Origin: an uncultured Oscillospiraceae bacterium
GTDB taxonomy: Bacteria > Bacillota > Clostridia > Oscillospirales > Oscillospiraceae
NCBI GenBank assembly: GCA_934567355.1
Contig: CAKTJC010000001.1
Coordinates: forward strand, 62,001 to 126,000
Length of the DNA stretch: 64,000 bases
Reading direction: 5' to 3'
Shown here: positions 51,793-59,363 of the stretch, piece by piece
How the letters are laid out: the number at the start of each line of letters is the position of its first letter
Numbering within the stretch: position 1 is the first letter of the stretch
The notes under the pieces: generated by a model
What the model saw: the letters and a program-made list of their open reading frames with translations, nothing else
Database searches by the model: none
What the model was told of the DNA's origin: nothing
Translations under genes and position numbers: made by a program

Positions 51793-53040
51793 ATGCGTTT
51801 ACTGAAGCTGGAGCTGAAGCGGGTGCTCAAATCCCGCATCACGGTGATCCTGCTGCTGGCCATCCTGGCGATCAGCGCGTTTATGGCCTATATTCCCATT
51901 ACCTTTTCCTATGTGACCGTGTGGGACGAGCAGGGGGAAAAGACAACGCTGCTGGGGCTGGATGCCATTGCCTTTGACAAGCAGGTGCAGTCGGTCATTG
52001 CGGGCCCCGTCACCCCGACGCTTGTCCGGGAGGCGCTGACCGCCTATCAGGAGTACCTGGCGGAATACGGCGTGGAAACCACCCGGGATCTGCCGGACGG
52101 CGTGTATATCCGGCGGCTCTACCCCTATTCGCCTCTGTTCAAGGGCATCCGGGAGGTTTTTGCCGACCCCAAGACCGGTCTTGCTCCCTCCCTGCTGGAT
52201 GTGCAGCCGGAGCAGCTCGACGGCTATTACGATGCCATTGCCCAGCATCTTTCCGACCTGATGAAGCTGGAGCAGCCGGAGCATCCCGCCGCCCAGGCTG
52301 CGGCGGAGGGACTCTTCCGCCGGGTGCAGACCCCCTATGTTTTTTACCCCGGCTACAATTCCGACGCCATGGACTATCAGATGCTGACGGCTTTTCTGGT
52401 GCTGCTGCTGTGCGCGGTGATCACCGCCCCCGTCTTCGCATCGGACTACCAGACCGGAGCGGACGACATTCTCCGCTGCACCAAGCTGGGAAGGCTCCGG
52501 CTGGCGGTGGTAAAGATCTCCGCCGCGCTGCTGATCAGCGCCGTGGCCTTCTGTATCAGCGCGGGAATGTATCTGGTAATTTCGGACAGCCTGTATGGCT
52601 GGGCATGCACCAAAACCTCGATCCAGCTGCTGTTTTCCATTGTCAACCTGCCGAATATGAGCCTGTGGCAGCTGCAGCTCACCTGTGCCGCCGGATACCT
52701 GCTGACGCTGCTGGCAACGGTGAGCCTGACGCTACTGCTCTCCTCCCGGTTCCACAGTGTGGTCTCTGCCCTGGCCGTCTCGCTGCTGCTGTGCATCCTG
52801 CCGGGGGTCGTCTGCATCTCCCTGCCGGAGTCGATCTCAAACTGGCTTCTCACCATTCTCCCTGCCGGGGGCGCGGCGCTGCAGGGGAGCCTGCTGTATA
52901 AGCTGATCGATTTTTCCTTCCTGCACCTAGGCAAGGTCTCTGTATGGATGCCCTTTGCCATGGCGGCCGCGCTGATCGTTGAAATTCCTCTGTTCCTGTA
53001 CCTGGCGGCGCGCTCCTACTGCCGCCACAAAATCAAGTAA
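51793..53040 (+). CDS. ABC-2-type transporter permease
   Basis: A 415-aa membrane protein: first helix (SRITVILLLAILAISAFMAY), a large extracytoplasmic region (about residues 45-195), then five to six helices from LLTAFLVLLLCAVITAPVFA onward with the ABC-2 pattern SDYQTGADDILRCTKLGRLR. ATG at 51793 follows AAAGGAG. Last gene of the sigma-linked operon; cargo unknown. Confidence 0.85.
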   Translation: MRLLKLELKRVLKSRITVILLLAILAISAFMAYIPITFSYVTVWDEQGEKTTLLGLDAIAFDKQVQSVIAGPVTPTLVREALTAYQEYLAEYGVETTRDLPDGVYIRRLYPYSPLFKGIREVFADPKTGLAPSLLDVQPEQLDGYYDAIAQHLSDLMKLEQPEHPAAQAAAEGLFRRVQTPYVFYPGYNSDAMDYQMLTAFLVLLLCAVITAPVFASDYQTGADDILRCTKLGRLRLAVVKISAALLISAVAFCISAGMYLVISDSLYGWACTKTSIQLLFSIVNLPNMSLWQLQLTCAAGYLLTLLATVSLTLLLSSRFHSVVSALAVSLLLCILPGVVCISLPESISNWLLTILPAGGAALQGSLLYKLIDFSFLHLGKVSVWMPFAMAAALIVEIPLFLYLAARSYCRHKIK

Positions 53041-53046
53041 GCATGG

Positions 53047-53094
53047 AAGCGCTCCCGTGACCCCCTGCCGGGGATCACGGGAGCGCTTTGTTTT
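53047..53094 (+). terminator. Terminator of the sigma/ABC operon, probably bidirectional
   Basis: A 14-bp outer stem (aagcgctcccgtga / tcacgggagcgctt) continuing into CCCC/GGGG, followed by TGTTTTG. The DUF3786 gene converges on it from the right. Confidence 0.85.
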
Positions 53095-53098
53095 GTAC

Positions 53099-53710
53099 TC
53101 AGAAATTTGCTTTGATGGTGGAAATCAGAATGTCGCCTGCCACTACCCGGTCTTCCGGGGCGAAGCCGGTTTCAAAATTATCCGAATAGAGCACCTGGGC
53201 ATTGGGGGGGAATTCCTCGTCCCCTTCCCACACCAGCAGCTGCATATGGTAGCCGGGCACCAGCTCAAACTGGTATCCGGCATCGCCGTGAGGGAGCTTC
53301 ACCGCGCCCATTTTCTCGCAGGCGGCGCGGAAGGCTGCCACACGGGTGCCAAAGGTGAATGCCGCCCGGGTGAGCACCCGCCCGGTATAGGGCTGGATGT
53401 ACATCTCCCCCCAGGGCATTTCCCGGAAGGTTTTCCATTGCCCGTTCCATTTTATGTTTTTCCCTTCCAGCAGATAGCGAAGCAGGAAGGTCTGGGTGGG
53501 CAGGGGCGGCACAGCGCCGCCGTCCAGCGCCCGGATGGCATAGCCGGGATGGGCAATGGCAAAATCCCGCCCCAACAGCCGGAGGGTAAATTCCGCCCCA
53601 TCCCATTGGGTGTCCGGCAGACGGGTGCATACCGCCTGGGGATTCAGTGCGCCAAACAGTGCCTCATAGTGGGCAAAGGGTACTTCTTCTTTGTGATTTT
53701 CAATTTCCAT
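53099..53710 (-). CDS. DUF3786 domain protein
   Basis: A 203-aa protein matching DUF3786, a family often located beside corrinoid protein and Wood-Ljungdahl genes. Recognisable stretches: LPDTQWDGAEFTLRLLGRDFAI, written here in short as WDGAEFTLRLLGRDF, then LRYLLEG, FREMPWGEMYI and YQFELVPGY. Function unknown. It is 13 bp downstream of the VOC gene and, with the RACo gene, forms an operon-like set at the end of the acetyl-CoA synthase locus, so a role in corrinoid handling is plausible. Confidence 0.72.
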   Translation of the reverse strand: MEIENHKEEVPFAHYEALFGALNPQAVCTRLPDTQWDGAEFTLRLLGRDFAIAHPGYAIRALDGGAVPPLPTQTFLLRYLLEGKNIKWNGQWKTFREMPWGEMYIQPYTGRVLTRAAFTFGTRVAAFRAACEKMGAVKLPHGDAGYQFELVPGYHMQLLVWEGDEEFPPNAQVLYSDNFETGFAPEDRVVAGDILISTIKANF

Positions 53711-53723
53711 CGTTTTCTATTCC

Positions 53724-54101
53724 TTAATCGTGTAATTCCAGGGGCAGACCGTCCGGATCCCGAAAGAAGACATAATGCCCGCCGTTGGCGGTGTCCTCGT
53801 GGATTGGCTCTGTTTCAATTCCACGGGCATTCAGCCAGTCTCTGGCGGCGGTAATATCCGTCACCCGGAAGGCCAGATGCCGCAGCCCCAGTGCCTCCGG
53901 TTCGGTGACACGCTGGGGGGCGTTGGGGCGGATAAACAGCTCAATCACGGTATCTCCCAGCCGCAGCATCCGCAGACAGTCCCCCTGAGCAGGTCGCCAG
54001 GTTTCCTTTTCAATGGAAAACCCCAATTTGTTTACGTAAAAATTCAGTGCCTTTTGCTCATCCGAGGCAATAACGGCAATATGATGGGTTCCTTCCAGCA
54101 T
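53724..54101 (-). CDS. VOC-family (glyoxalase-like) protein
   Basis: A 125-aa single vicinal-oxygen-chelate domain with metal ligands in HHIAVIASD (N-terminal His), VIELF (Glu), LRHLAFRV (His) and a final Glu in LPLELHD. Close to the SMU1112c/YaeR type of glyoxalase I-like proteins; biochemical function uncertain. The ATG at 54101 was chosen since AGGAG is 8 nt upstream; a GTG at 54107 is too close. It abuts the RACo gene. Confidence 0.85.
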   Translation of the reverse strand: MLEGTHHIAVIASDEQKALNFYVNKLGFSIEKETWRPAQGDCLRMLRLGDTVIELFIRPNAPQRVTEPEALGLRHLAFRVTDITAARDWLNARGIETEPIHEDTANGGHYVFFRDPDGLPLELHD

Positions 54102-54103
54102 GG

Positions 54104-56032
54104 TCACATCTCCTGTACACTGTGGGGGAACAGGCTGCTGTCGGTGTGGGGCAGGAAGCAGGCAGCCACGAAGGAATCCATATAGCCCGGGTGGGTGCTC
54201 AGCTCCAGATAAGTCATGTTGGTGGCGATCTCGCCCAGTTTCTGGTTTGCCTCGTCACTCATAACCATGGCGTAGGCACCGGCCAGGGAAGAGTTGCCGA
54301 TGTAATGGAACTTCTCTAACTCCACATCCGGGAACATGCCGATGTTCACGGCGTTCTTCATGTTGATGCCTGAGCCGATGCCGCCGGCCACATAAACGGT
54401 GTCAATCATCTCCACGCTCATGTCCACGCTGGAAAGCAGGGTGCGGATGGCGGAGAAGATGGCGCCCTTGGCGCGGATGAAATTGTCAATGTCCACCTCG
54501 TTGATGGAGATTTCCCGGCCCGTTTCGGACTCGTGCTCGCCTGCCAGCACAAAGCGGCCCATGCCGTGGGCATCCCGCTTCACCCGCTCGCCCTCCCGGA
54601 TGAACAGGCCCTTGGCGTTGATGATGCCGCAGCGGAACAGCTCGGAAATGATGTCGATAATGCCGGAACCGCAGATGCCCACCGGGCGCTGGCCGGGGTC
54701 ACCTACGATGCTCAGGGTGGGCTCCATGGTGTATTTGTCCAGGGTGCAGGCTTCAATGGCACCGTCGGTGGCGCGCATCCCGCAGGAGATGTCGCCGCCC
54801 TCAAAGGCGGGGCCGGCGGAGCAGGCGCAGCTCATCATAAAGTCCCGGTTGCCGAACACAATTTCACCGTTGGTGCCCAGGTCAATGAACAGGCTCATTT
54901 CGTCCTTGTCCCACAGACCGGCAGCCAGCGTACCGGCGGTAATGTCGCCGCCCACATAGGAGCCGATGTTGGGGGCAATCAAAACGGGAGCCAGGGGGTT
55001 GGCGGGCAGCTTCACGTCACCGGCCAGCAGACCTTCCCAATGGAAGAAGCTGGGGACGTAAGGCTCCATGCGCACCGGTTCGGCATCCACACCCACAAAC
55101 AGGTGATTCATGGTGGTGTTGGCACCAATGGACAGCCGCAGAATGCTCCGGGCAGAGACCTTGGCGCTGGCGCAAAGGTGAGCGATGATGGGGGAGAGGG
55201 TTTCTTTGATAATGGCATCCTGGAGCTTCTTCCGGCCACCGGACTTGCCCTGCTCAATGATGCGGTTAATCACATCCGCACCGTAGCGAATCTGGCCGTT
55301 GCCGGAGGAGCCTTTGGCGAGAATTTTGCCGGTCTGCAAATCCACCAGCACCATGGTGACGGTGGTGGTGCCAATGTCGATGGCGCAGCCTACCACGGCG
55401 GTGTCGGTGGGGGCGGTGATTTCCATGCAGCTGAAACAGCCGTCCTTTAATTCGCCCTTGACGCATACATTCCAGTTGTTTTCCCGCAGGGTGTGGGCCA
55501 TTTTCACCATGACGGCAAAGGGAATCTTCACATTCTCTACGCCGAAAGCTTCCTCAATGGCCCAGGTCAGCCGTTCTGCATCGGGCATGGTGTCTTCCAA
55601 TGTCGGCTCTGTCAGCTGCAACACGGCGCTGCGATAGCAGTTTTCAAAATGAATGCCGCTTTCTTTCAGCTGGTTCTGGCAGTTTTCAAAAATGACGATT
55701 TCCTTGGGGCTGGATAGGTCGGCGGTTTTCATCCGGGACTGGTAGGCGCTGGCAATGTCCGGCACCATCACCTTGCAGTCACCCATGACCTTGGAGCAGC
55801 AGCTCAGCCGCCAGCCGAGCTGATATTCTTCCTCGGAGATGTGGCGGCTCTGGGGGGATTCCAGTTCTCCCTCCAAAAGCTGCACCCGGCACTTGCCGCA
55901 GGAACCGTTGCCGCCGCAGGGGGCATCGATGGCCACATTCGCCCGGCGGGCAACTTCCAGAAGATTGTCCCCGGTGTTGCATTCTACAGTGACCTCGGAC
56001 GCGCCTTCAATCTGAAAAATGACTTTTGGCAT
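54104..56032 (-). CDS. acsV: Corrinoid protein reductive activator (RACo)
   Basis: A 642-aa ASKHA-type ATPase that reductively reactivates the corrinoid iron-sulphur protein of the Wood-Ljungdahl pathway. N-terminal [2Fe-2S] ferredoxin domain with APCGGNGSCGKC and the last ligand in LSCC (residues about 30-75), a linker, a middle region and a C-terminal ASKHA/DUF4445 domain with CAIDIGTTTVTMVLVD, IGANTTMNHL, FIDLGTNGEIVFG and YVAGGIGSG. The start at 56032 (MPKVIFQ) is chosen because the alternative GTG at 56044 adds four residues without family support; both have imperfect ribosome spacing. Matches RACo/AcsV closely in layout. Neighbours acsB, acsCE and acsD support this. Confidence 0.9.
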   Translation of the reverse strand: MPKVIFQIEGASEVTVECNTGDNLLEVARRANVAIDAPCGGNGSCGKCRVQLLEGELESPQSRHISEEEYQLGWRLSCCSKVMGDCKVMVPDIASAYQSRMKTADLSSPKEIVIFENCQNQLKESGIHFENCYRSAVLQLTEPTLEDTMPDAERLTWAIEEAFGVENVKIPFAVMVKMAHTLRENNWNVCVKGELKDGCFSCMEITAPTDTAVVGCAIDIGTTTVTMVLVDLQTGKILAKGSSGNGQIRYGADVINRIIEQGKSGGRKKLQDAIIKETLSPIIAHLCASAKVSARSILRLSIGANTTMNHLFVGVDAEPVRMEPYVPSFFHWEGLLAGDVKLPANPLAPVLIAPNIGSYVGGDITAGTLAAGLWDKDEMSLFIDLGTNGEIVFGNRDFMMSCACSAGPAFEGGDISCGMRATDGAIEACTLDKYTMEPTLSIVGDPGQRPVGICGSGIIDIISELFRCGIINAKGLFIREGERVKRDAHGMGRFVLAGEHESETGREISINEVDIDNFIRAKGAIFSAIRTLLSSVDMSVEMIDTVYVAGGIGSGINMKNAVNIGMFPDVELEKFHYIGNSSLAGAYAMVMSDEANQKLGEIATNMTYLELSTHPGYMDSFVAACFLPHTDSSLFPHSVQEM

Positions 56033-56137
56033 AGAAAAACCCACTTTCTCCCATGATATGATGGGAACAGTATAGCATGGATTGGGGGAAATGTCTATAG
56101 GAATCGGTATGCTTTTATCGGTTCACGGGAATAACAA

Positions 56138-56165
56138 AATGCCCGGCGGCAGATGCCACCGGGCA
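56138..56165 (-). terminator. Terminator of the YcxB-like gene
   Basis: GCCCGG / CCGGGC outer stem extended inward, followed on the minus strand by ATTTTG. Confidence 0.65.
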
Positions 56166-56171
56166 AATCGC

Positions 56172-56684
56172 TTATTCGGGAATGTTCAAATCCGGGCGCT
56201 TTTCCCGGAGGAACTGCTTAAATTCCGCAAACGTGCCCTTGGTAAAGCCATCGGGGTCAATCATCAGCCCGCTTCGCCTGCCTATCATCAGCACATAGCT
56301 GTGCTTCAAATGGACAACACGGCAGAACTTGCGGTATTCCAGGGTGAAGTGGACACAGCCCTCGTCCACGTCAATTCTGTCCTCATTCACAGTAATCCTG
56401 GTTTCTGGTATGACACCGTCGTTACTCCGCTTGGATGATCGCAGGGCATTCCACGAAATGTACCAGGGAAGGAAAAAGAGCAGCAAAAACACCAGCCCGC
56501 AGAGTGTAAAGGTTTCTGCCACTTCGGCCAGGATTCCCTGGGAGGCACTGTAAAAAATCAATCCGGCAAAGAACGCCAACTCTGCAATCACGGTGGGGTA
56601 GCGGGGGCCGGTTCCGATTTTGCGGTAGAACTCCCGGAGTATTTTCTGGTTTGTGGTGTATCTGATTTCAAATCGCGGTTCCAT
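56172..56684 (-). CDS. YcxB-like membrane protein
   Basis: A 170-aa protein with two closely spaced helices (about residues 30-75) and a cytoplasmic C-terminal domain (ETRITVNEDRIDVDEG ... YVLMIGRRSGLMIDPDGFT ... EFKQFLREKRPDL) of the YcxB type. Function unknown. ATG at 56684 follows CAGGAGG; an upstream start at 56711 was rejected. It has its own terminator. Confidence 0.75.
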   Translation of the reverse strand: MEPRFEIRYTTNQKILREFYRKIGTGPRYPTVIAELAFFAGLIFYSASQGILAEVAETFTLCGLVFLLLFFLPWYISWNALRSSKRSNDGVIPETRITVNEDRIDVDEGCVHFTLEYRKFCRVVHLKHSYVLMIGRRSGLMIDPDGFTKGTFAEFKQFLREKRPDLNIPE

Positions 56685-57029
56685 GGGTTCCTCCTGAAAG
56701 GGACTTGGCATGGCGTGTGCCGTTCAATCGGGTGCCTGCAAAAATCCGGGGCTGCGGGCGGATGCTATCCGCTCTACAGCCTCAGAAATTTTTACACGTT
56801 ATTATCCGGTAAACAGCTCAAACGCAGAAGTGCAATCGTCAGATAATAGATAAGAGATGATAATGAATCGTTAAAATGCCCACGGAGAGGGGTATTCAAT
56901 TATTCTTTCTTCTCTATTCTTTAAGTCAGTGCGGTGGATGGTTTGGCGTGCAGCATCGTCACCGGGCGGGTTAGGGAACCAACGTATTAGTACAGGCTCT
57001 GTGCGCCATTGTCCGGCGGCACTGCCGCC
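56685..57029. other. Intergenic region between ycxB-like gene and acsB
   Basis: A 345-bp AT-richer gap. Apart from the acsB terminator (56741-56781) and a short GGCGG/CCGCC hairpin right after the acsB stop, I see no gene or known motif in it. Confidence 0.5.
56741..56781 (-). terminator. Terminator of the acs operon after acsB
   Basis: On the minus strand GGCTG...GCGGAT, AGC loop, ATCCGC...CAGCC, followed by CCGGATTTTTG. Confidence 0.65.
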
Positions 57030-59156
57030 TTACATCAGGGGCTCGAGACCCAGAACGGGGTGACCCTTTTCGGTCAGCCAGTTCAGCAGCTCCTCGCCGT
57101 CGGTGGTGATGGTTTCATCGGCAACCATATCGGTGAAATTGTCGATGCCATACAGCTCCTTGGCGGTCTTGTTCAGCCGCTCTGCCACGTCGTCCTTCAG
57201 CTCCTTGGGCATCCAAACGATACGCTCGATGCCGCCCTCGGCGGAGATGAACTTCTTGGAGGAGATGAAGTGGCGGCCATGACCCATGTAGCCGGGGGTC
57301 TGGACACCGCCGCCGGTGCAGGAGGCCAGCTCGCCGAACGTCATGCCCACAGGGGTCATGCCCTTGAATTCCCGGTTGACCACCACAACGCCCATGCTCA
57401 TGGGCTCAATGCCGCAGATACATTCAAAGCAGCCGCAGGAGGTCATGGGGTCTTCCAGCAGGGAGTACAGGGTCACGTTTTCTACCGCGCCGTGGGTTGC
57501 CTCGGCAACAGCGGCGTTGACGGAATCATAGCGACCCAGCCGCTCGTCGGTGCAGCCCTCCTTGAAGATGGGCTGGCAGGGGCCGTTGGGATTCAGCTCG
57601 TTGGTTGCCTTGGCATCCAGCCAGGACACAGCGCCGCACAGACCCAGACGCTCCGGGGTGACCACGCAGCAGTGGGCGGGGGCGAAGGACTGGCACAGGA
57701 TGCAGGTGTAGTAGCGGTCAACGGCCTCGTCGGTCATGGATGCCAGACGGTCGTCACGGGCATCATAGCGGGGCATTGCCACTTCGTCCCGGAACTTGGC
57801 GGCTTCCACGGGGTCGGTGATCAGGGTGACCTGGCACTTATCCACCACGGCATCAAACTCGTTCATGATCATGACGTACAGCACTTCGGCGAAGTCATGG
57901 ATGCGCAGACCGGCATCATAGGCGGCATTGCTCACGCGGACACGCACCTGGTTGCGCTGGCCGGTGTGCATGACACCCTCCATGTAGTTGAACCAGGCGT
58001 GGAACTTCCGCTCGATGACGGACTCAAAATCGGTCTGCATCTTCTTACCGGCAACCTCCACGAAGGTAGCCAGCGCCAAATCCTTCTGCTGGTCGAAGTC
58101 CGGCCCGATGATGGTAATCTTGTGGTCTTCGATTTCGTTCATCTCCCGCATGAGCACCAGCTCTGCGGTGGGGTTCTTGGCAGACCAGCACTCGTTGTGC
58201 ATGTCGGCCTTGCGGATGATTTCGCCCTCGAAGGCGGCGGCGAAGGCCACGGGGATGGGCAGCTCGGTGGTCTTAATCTTGATGTTGCGCAGTTCCAGGG
58301 ACTTCTTCACCGTCTCGTCATGGTTGCACACGGATTCCAGGGCACCGGGCACCTGGTTCTCGCCCAGGTCAATGTCCACCACCACGGGGAAGCCCAAGGC
58401 AATGGCACCGGCACCGGCGGAGACAACAACGGCGTCAATGGCACCGAAGGTGTTCACAAAGGCGGGCACGCGGTTCTTGGTGTAGTCCAAAAGACCTGCC
58501 AGGTCGCCGGGCTGAATGTTGCCGAAAATCAGAGCGGCACGGATTGCCACGGTGACAACATGAATCACGGCGGTGACATCATGACCCAGAGGAATGACAC
58601 GCAGCTCCAGACCCATCTTCACGCCGCCCTCGGCACACTGCTCGATGCAGTCACCCACCATAAAGGTCATGATGCCCTTAGACTGATAGTCCTTGACCAC
58701 CTTCACCACGTCGGCGGGGTTCTCGGCCTTGCCCAGAACAACGGCCACGCCGGGGATGTCGCCGGTGACCAGGGGCACGCCCAGGGAGCGGATAATGGGG
58801 TCGGGCACAAAGCCGATGCCGGACTCGTTTTCATAGGGGTTGCCGCCCTCTACATATTTCAGGCCTTCCAGAATCTCAGCGCCCACGGCGGTGGCCAGAC
58901 CGGCATTCAACGCCTGACCCAAGTCCTCCTGGTTGGTGATGAGGCTCTTGAGTACGCCCACGCAGGCGGGCAGGTCGCCCAGGGTCTTCACCTTCACGCC
59001 GGTGGCGGCGTAGATGGTGGGGAAGAAATAGGCGGTATCGGGGAAGGCAATTTCCTTGTCAGCGCCGTACTTGGCGATGGCATTGTTGACGGCGCCCTCG
59101 GTCAGCCCCGCGACAGCATTAGAGCCGCCATAGATCAGATCGGTTAATACACTCAT
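57030..59156 (-). CDS. acsB: Acetyl-CoA synthase (CODH/ACS beta subunit)
   Basis: A 708-aa enzyme that condenses CO, a methyl group from the corrinoid protein and CoA to acetyl-CoA. The A-cluster ligands are present: CILC, eight residues, C (QSFAPAHCC), nine residues, C (GLCG) near residue 500, and the CGC motif in SCGCFECICG (about 595). N-terminal CODH-contact domain and central domain look complete; length is near the usual 730. ATG at 59156 follows AGGAGG. It defines this organism as having the western/carbonyl branch machinery. Confidence 0.95.
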   Translation of the reverse strand: MSVLTDLIYGGSNAVAGLTEGAVNNAIAKYGADKEIAFPDTAYFFPTIYAATGVKVKTLGDLPACVGVLKSLITNQEDLGQALNAGLATAVGAEILEGLKYVEGGNPYENESGIGFVPDPIIRSLGVPLVTGDIPGVAVVLGKAENPADVVKVVKDYQSKGIMTFMVGDCIEQCAEGGVKMGLELRVIPLGHDVTAVIHVVTVAIRAALIFGNIQPGDLAGLLDYTKNRVPAFVNTFGAIDAVVVSAGAGAIALGFPVVVDIDLGENQVPGALESVCNHDETVKKSLELRNIKIKTTELPIPVAFAAAFEGEIIRKADMHNECWSAKNPTAELVLMREMNEIEDHKITIIGPDFDQQKDLALATFVEVAGKKMQTDFESVIERKFHAWFNYMEGVMHTGQRNQVRVRVSNAAYDAGLRIHDFAEVLYVMIMNEFDAVVDKCQVTLITDPVEAAKFRDEVAMPRYDARDDRLASMTDEAVDRYYTCILCQSFAPAHCCVVTPERLGLCGAVSWLDAKATNELNPNGPCQPIFKEGCTDERLGRYDSVNAAVAEATHGAVENVTLYSLLEDPMTSCGCFECICGIEPMSMGVVVVNREFKGMTPVGMTFGELASCTGGGVQTPGYMGHGRHFISSKKFISAEGGIERIVWMPKELKDDVAERLNKTAKELYGIDNFTDMVADETITTDGEELLNWLTEKGHPVLGLEPLM

Positions 59157-59195
59157 GGATGATTCCTCCTAAAGATGAATGTGATTTACGCTTTC

Positions 59196-59335
59196 AAGCC
59201 ACTTCGGCGCAGTCCCTGTAATGAAGTGGATTGTGAAAGGGCAATCCCTGCCCCAAAAAGAGGCATCTTCCGCATTTCCCTTTCACAATCCGCCCCGAAA
59301 TGCAAAGTGGCTGGGAGGGAGATTCCCTCCCAGCC
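59196..59335. repeat. Nested inverted-repeat element between acsCE and acsB
   Basis: Outer arms AGCCACTT (59197-59204) / AAGTGGCT (59305-59312) enclose a 14-bp perfect pair GGATTGTGAAAGGG (59228-59241) / CCCTTTCACAATCC (59278-59291). A 12-bp terminator-like stem (59309-59335) follows the acsCE stop. It would fold in RNA and could set the acsCE/acsB ratio. Confidence 0.55.
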
Positions 59336-59363
59336 GGTTACGCAGGGATCAGCTTGGTACTTC

